DNA of 64,000 nucleotides from Pseudotabrizicola alkalilacus. Its GTDB lineage: Bacteria; Pseudomonadota; Alphaproteobacteria; Rhodobacterales; Rhodobacteraceae. The position numbers and the translations under genes are program-made. Location: the NCBI RefSeq assembly GCF_003443995.1, contig NZ_QWEY01000010.1, positions 149,639-213,638 on the forward strand, written 5' to 3'. The notes under the pieces are model-generated. The model saw only the letters and a list, made by a program, of their open reading frames with translations. It had not been told where the DNA came from and searched no databases. This document shows, piece by piece, positions 63,691 to 64,000 of this stretch; positions within the stretch are counted from its first letter, which is position 1; each line of letters begins with the position of its first letter.

Positions 63691-64000
63691 TTCCCATCCG
63701 CTCTGAAAAAAGAGTGACGGAAATGCAGACCGGAGCCAACAAAATGATGGCGCGCGTCGATTGGGCAAAAGAGATCGTCGCAAAGTTGAAAAACAAGTTC
63801 TTTCCCAACAGCACCTATGACACGTTTGAACTACGAGCTTTCTAGGGTCAGGACTTCGGTAACGGGGTCGTCGCAGTCAAGCGTTTTTGCGCATGCGGGA
63901 TTCACCGCCGGACCGCGGTTTTGTCCTTTGAACACTTGATCTGCTTCCCTTCTCGGCAGCCTTCGCCTGAGGTCGACCCGGGTGCATGCTTCGGTCCGTG
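63691..64000. other. Unassigned end region after the IS remnant
   Basis: The frame running on from orfB (VTEMQTGANKMMARVDW to a stop at 63845) is not recognised. The last 155 bases are open on both strands and show no clear family. It is probably further mobile-element debris or the beginning of another gene beyond the window. Confidence 0.35.

Noticed and set aside
63846..64000. Fragment of an IS21-type IstA transposase (VAVKRF reading)
   Set aside because: Only a four-to-six residue resemblance; the following sequence does not fit, and the opposite strand is equally open.

Overview
The window looks like a chromosomal segment of an alphaproteobacterium of the Rhodobacteraceae. It is GC-rich with strong wobble G/C bias. 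It carries family-typical genes (a DUF4167 protein, a class II DAHP synthase, a B12-dependent class II ribonucleotide reductase, paired RTX/Hint proteins) and the lptG-lptD-surA-pdxA-rsmA order. The genus is not settled; the placement is inference from gene content.

Layout. 1-5573 is an envelope-assembly and housekeeping operon: the lptG tail, lptD, a surA-like gene, pdxA and rsmA. 5652-13051 holds DUF4167, prmC-prfA, an AI-2E/PerM-type membrane protein, a Nudix hydrolase, a GNAT enzyme, a DUF1499 protein, an agmatinase-type ureohydrolase and a small secreted protein. 13181-27069 holds a glycosyltransferase, an M20 amidohydrolase, mazG, an iron-binding periplasmic protein, a BNR-repeat protein, a nucleoside hydrolase, a soluble PhoR-like kinase, gamma carbonic anhydrase, gmk, YicC, a PAS protein, DAHP synthase and a GlxA-type AraC regulator. 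27185-33799 holds a PQQ-type sugar dehydrogenase and a complete branched-chain amino acid ABC transporter, whose livG-livF junction is interrupted by a palindromic element. 33910-40011 holds DUF1353, an unknown protein, a dimethylglycine/sarcosine dehydrogenase-like flavoprotein, DUF2332 and a MocA-like nucleotidyltransferase. 39997-46036 holds two large RTX + Hint proteins. 46796-58146 holds tRNA-Leu(CAA), a YpfJ-type metallopeptidase, a VTT protein, DsbB, Dgt, an ErpA-type carrier, three DMT-family exporters, xthA, a cupin, enolase and a Fur-family regulator. 58920-62609 is nrdJ behind a probable NrdR-controlled promoter. From 62610 on the sequence is a decayed mobile-element region (TniQ-like fragment, IS3-type orfA with a broken orfB).

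The best candidate for an undescribed system is the minus-strand operon 53046 to 50630. It encodes a 108-residue protein built from eight-residue repeats (MMTSVASS-type, eight MTSVA copies), an unrecognised 354-residue protein with two histidine-containing motifs, and an EamA-type exporter. The repeat units differ at silent positions, including serine codons of both families, so the peptide sequence appears to be under selection. A repeated-core peptide with a maturation protein and exporter is one reading; it is inference.

Other points of interest: an exact 10-base direct repeat flanking a near-perfect hairpin element between livG and livF that preserves start/stop overlap on both sides; two diverged copies of one promoter/leader module with a CtrA-like site at the same spacing, one of them with no gene behind it; a hairpin covering the ribosome-binding region of one RTX/Hint gene; and an intergenic repeat family seen twice.
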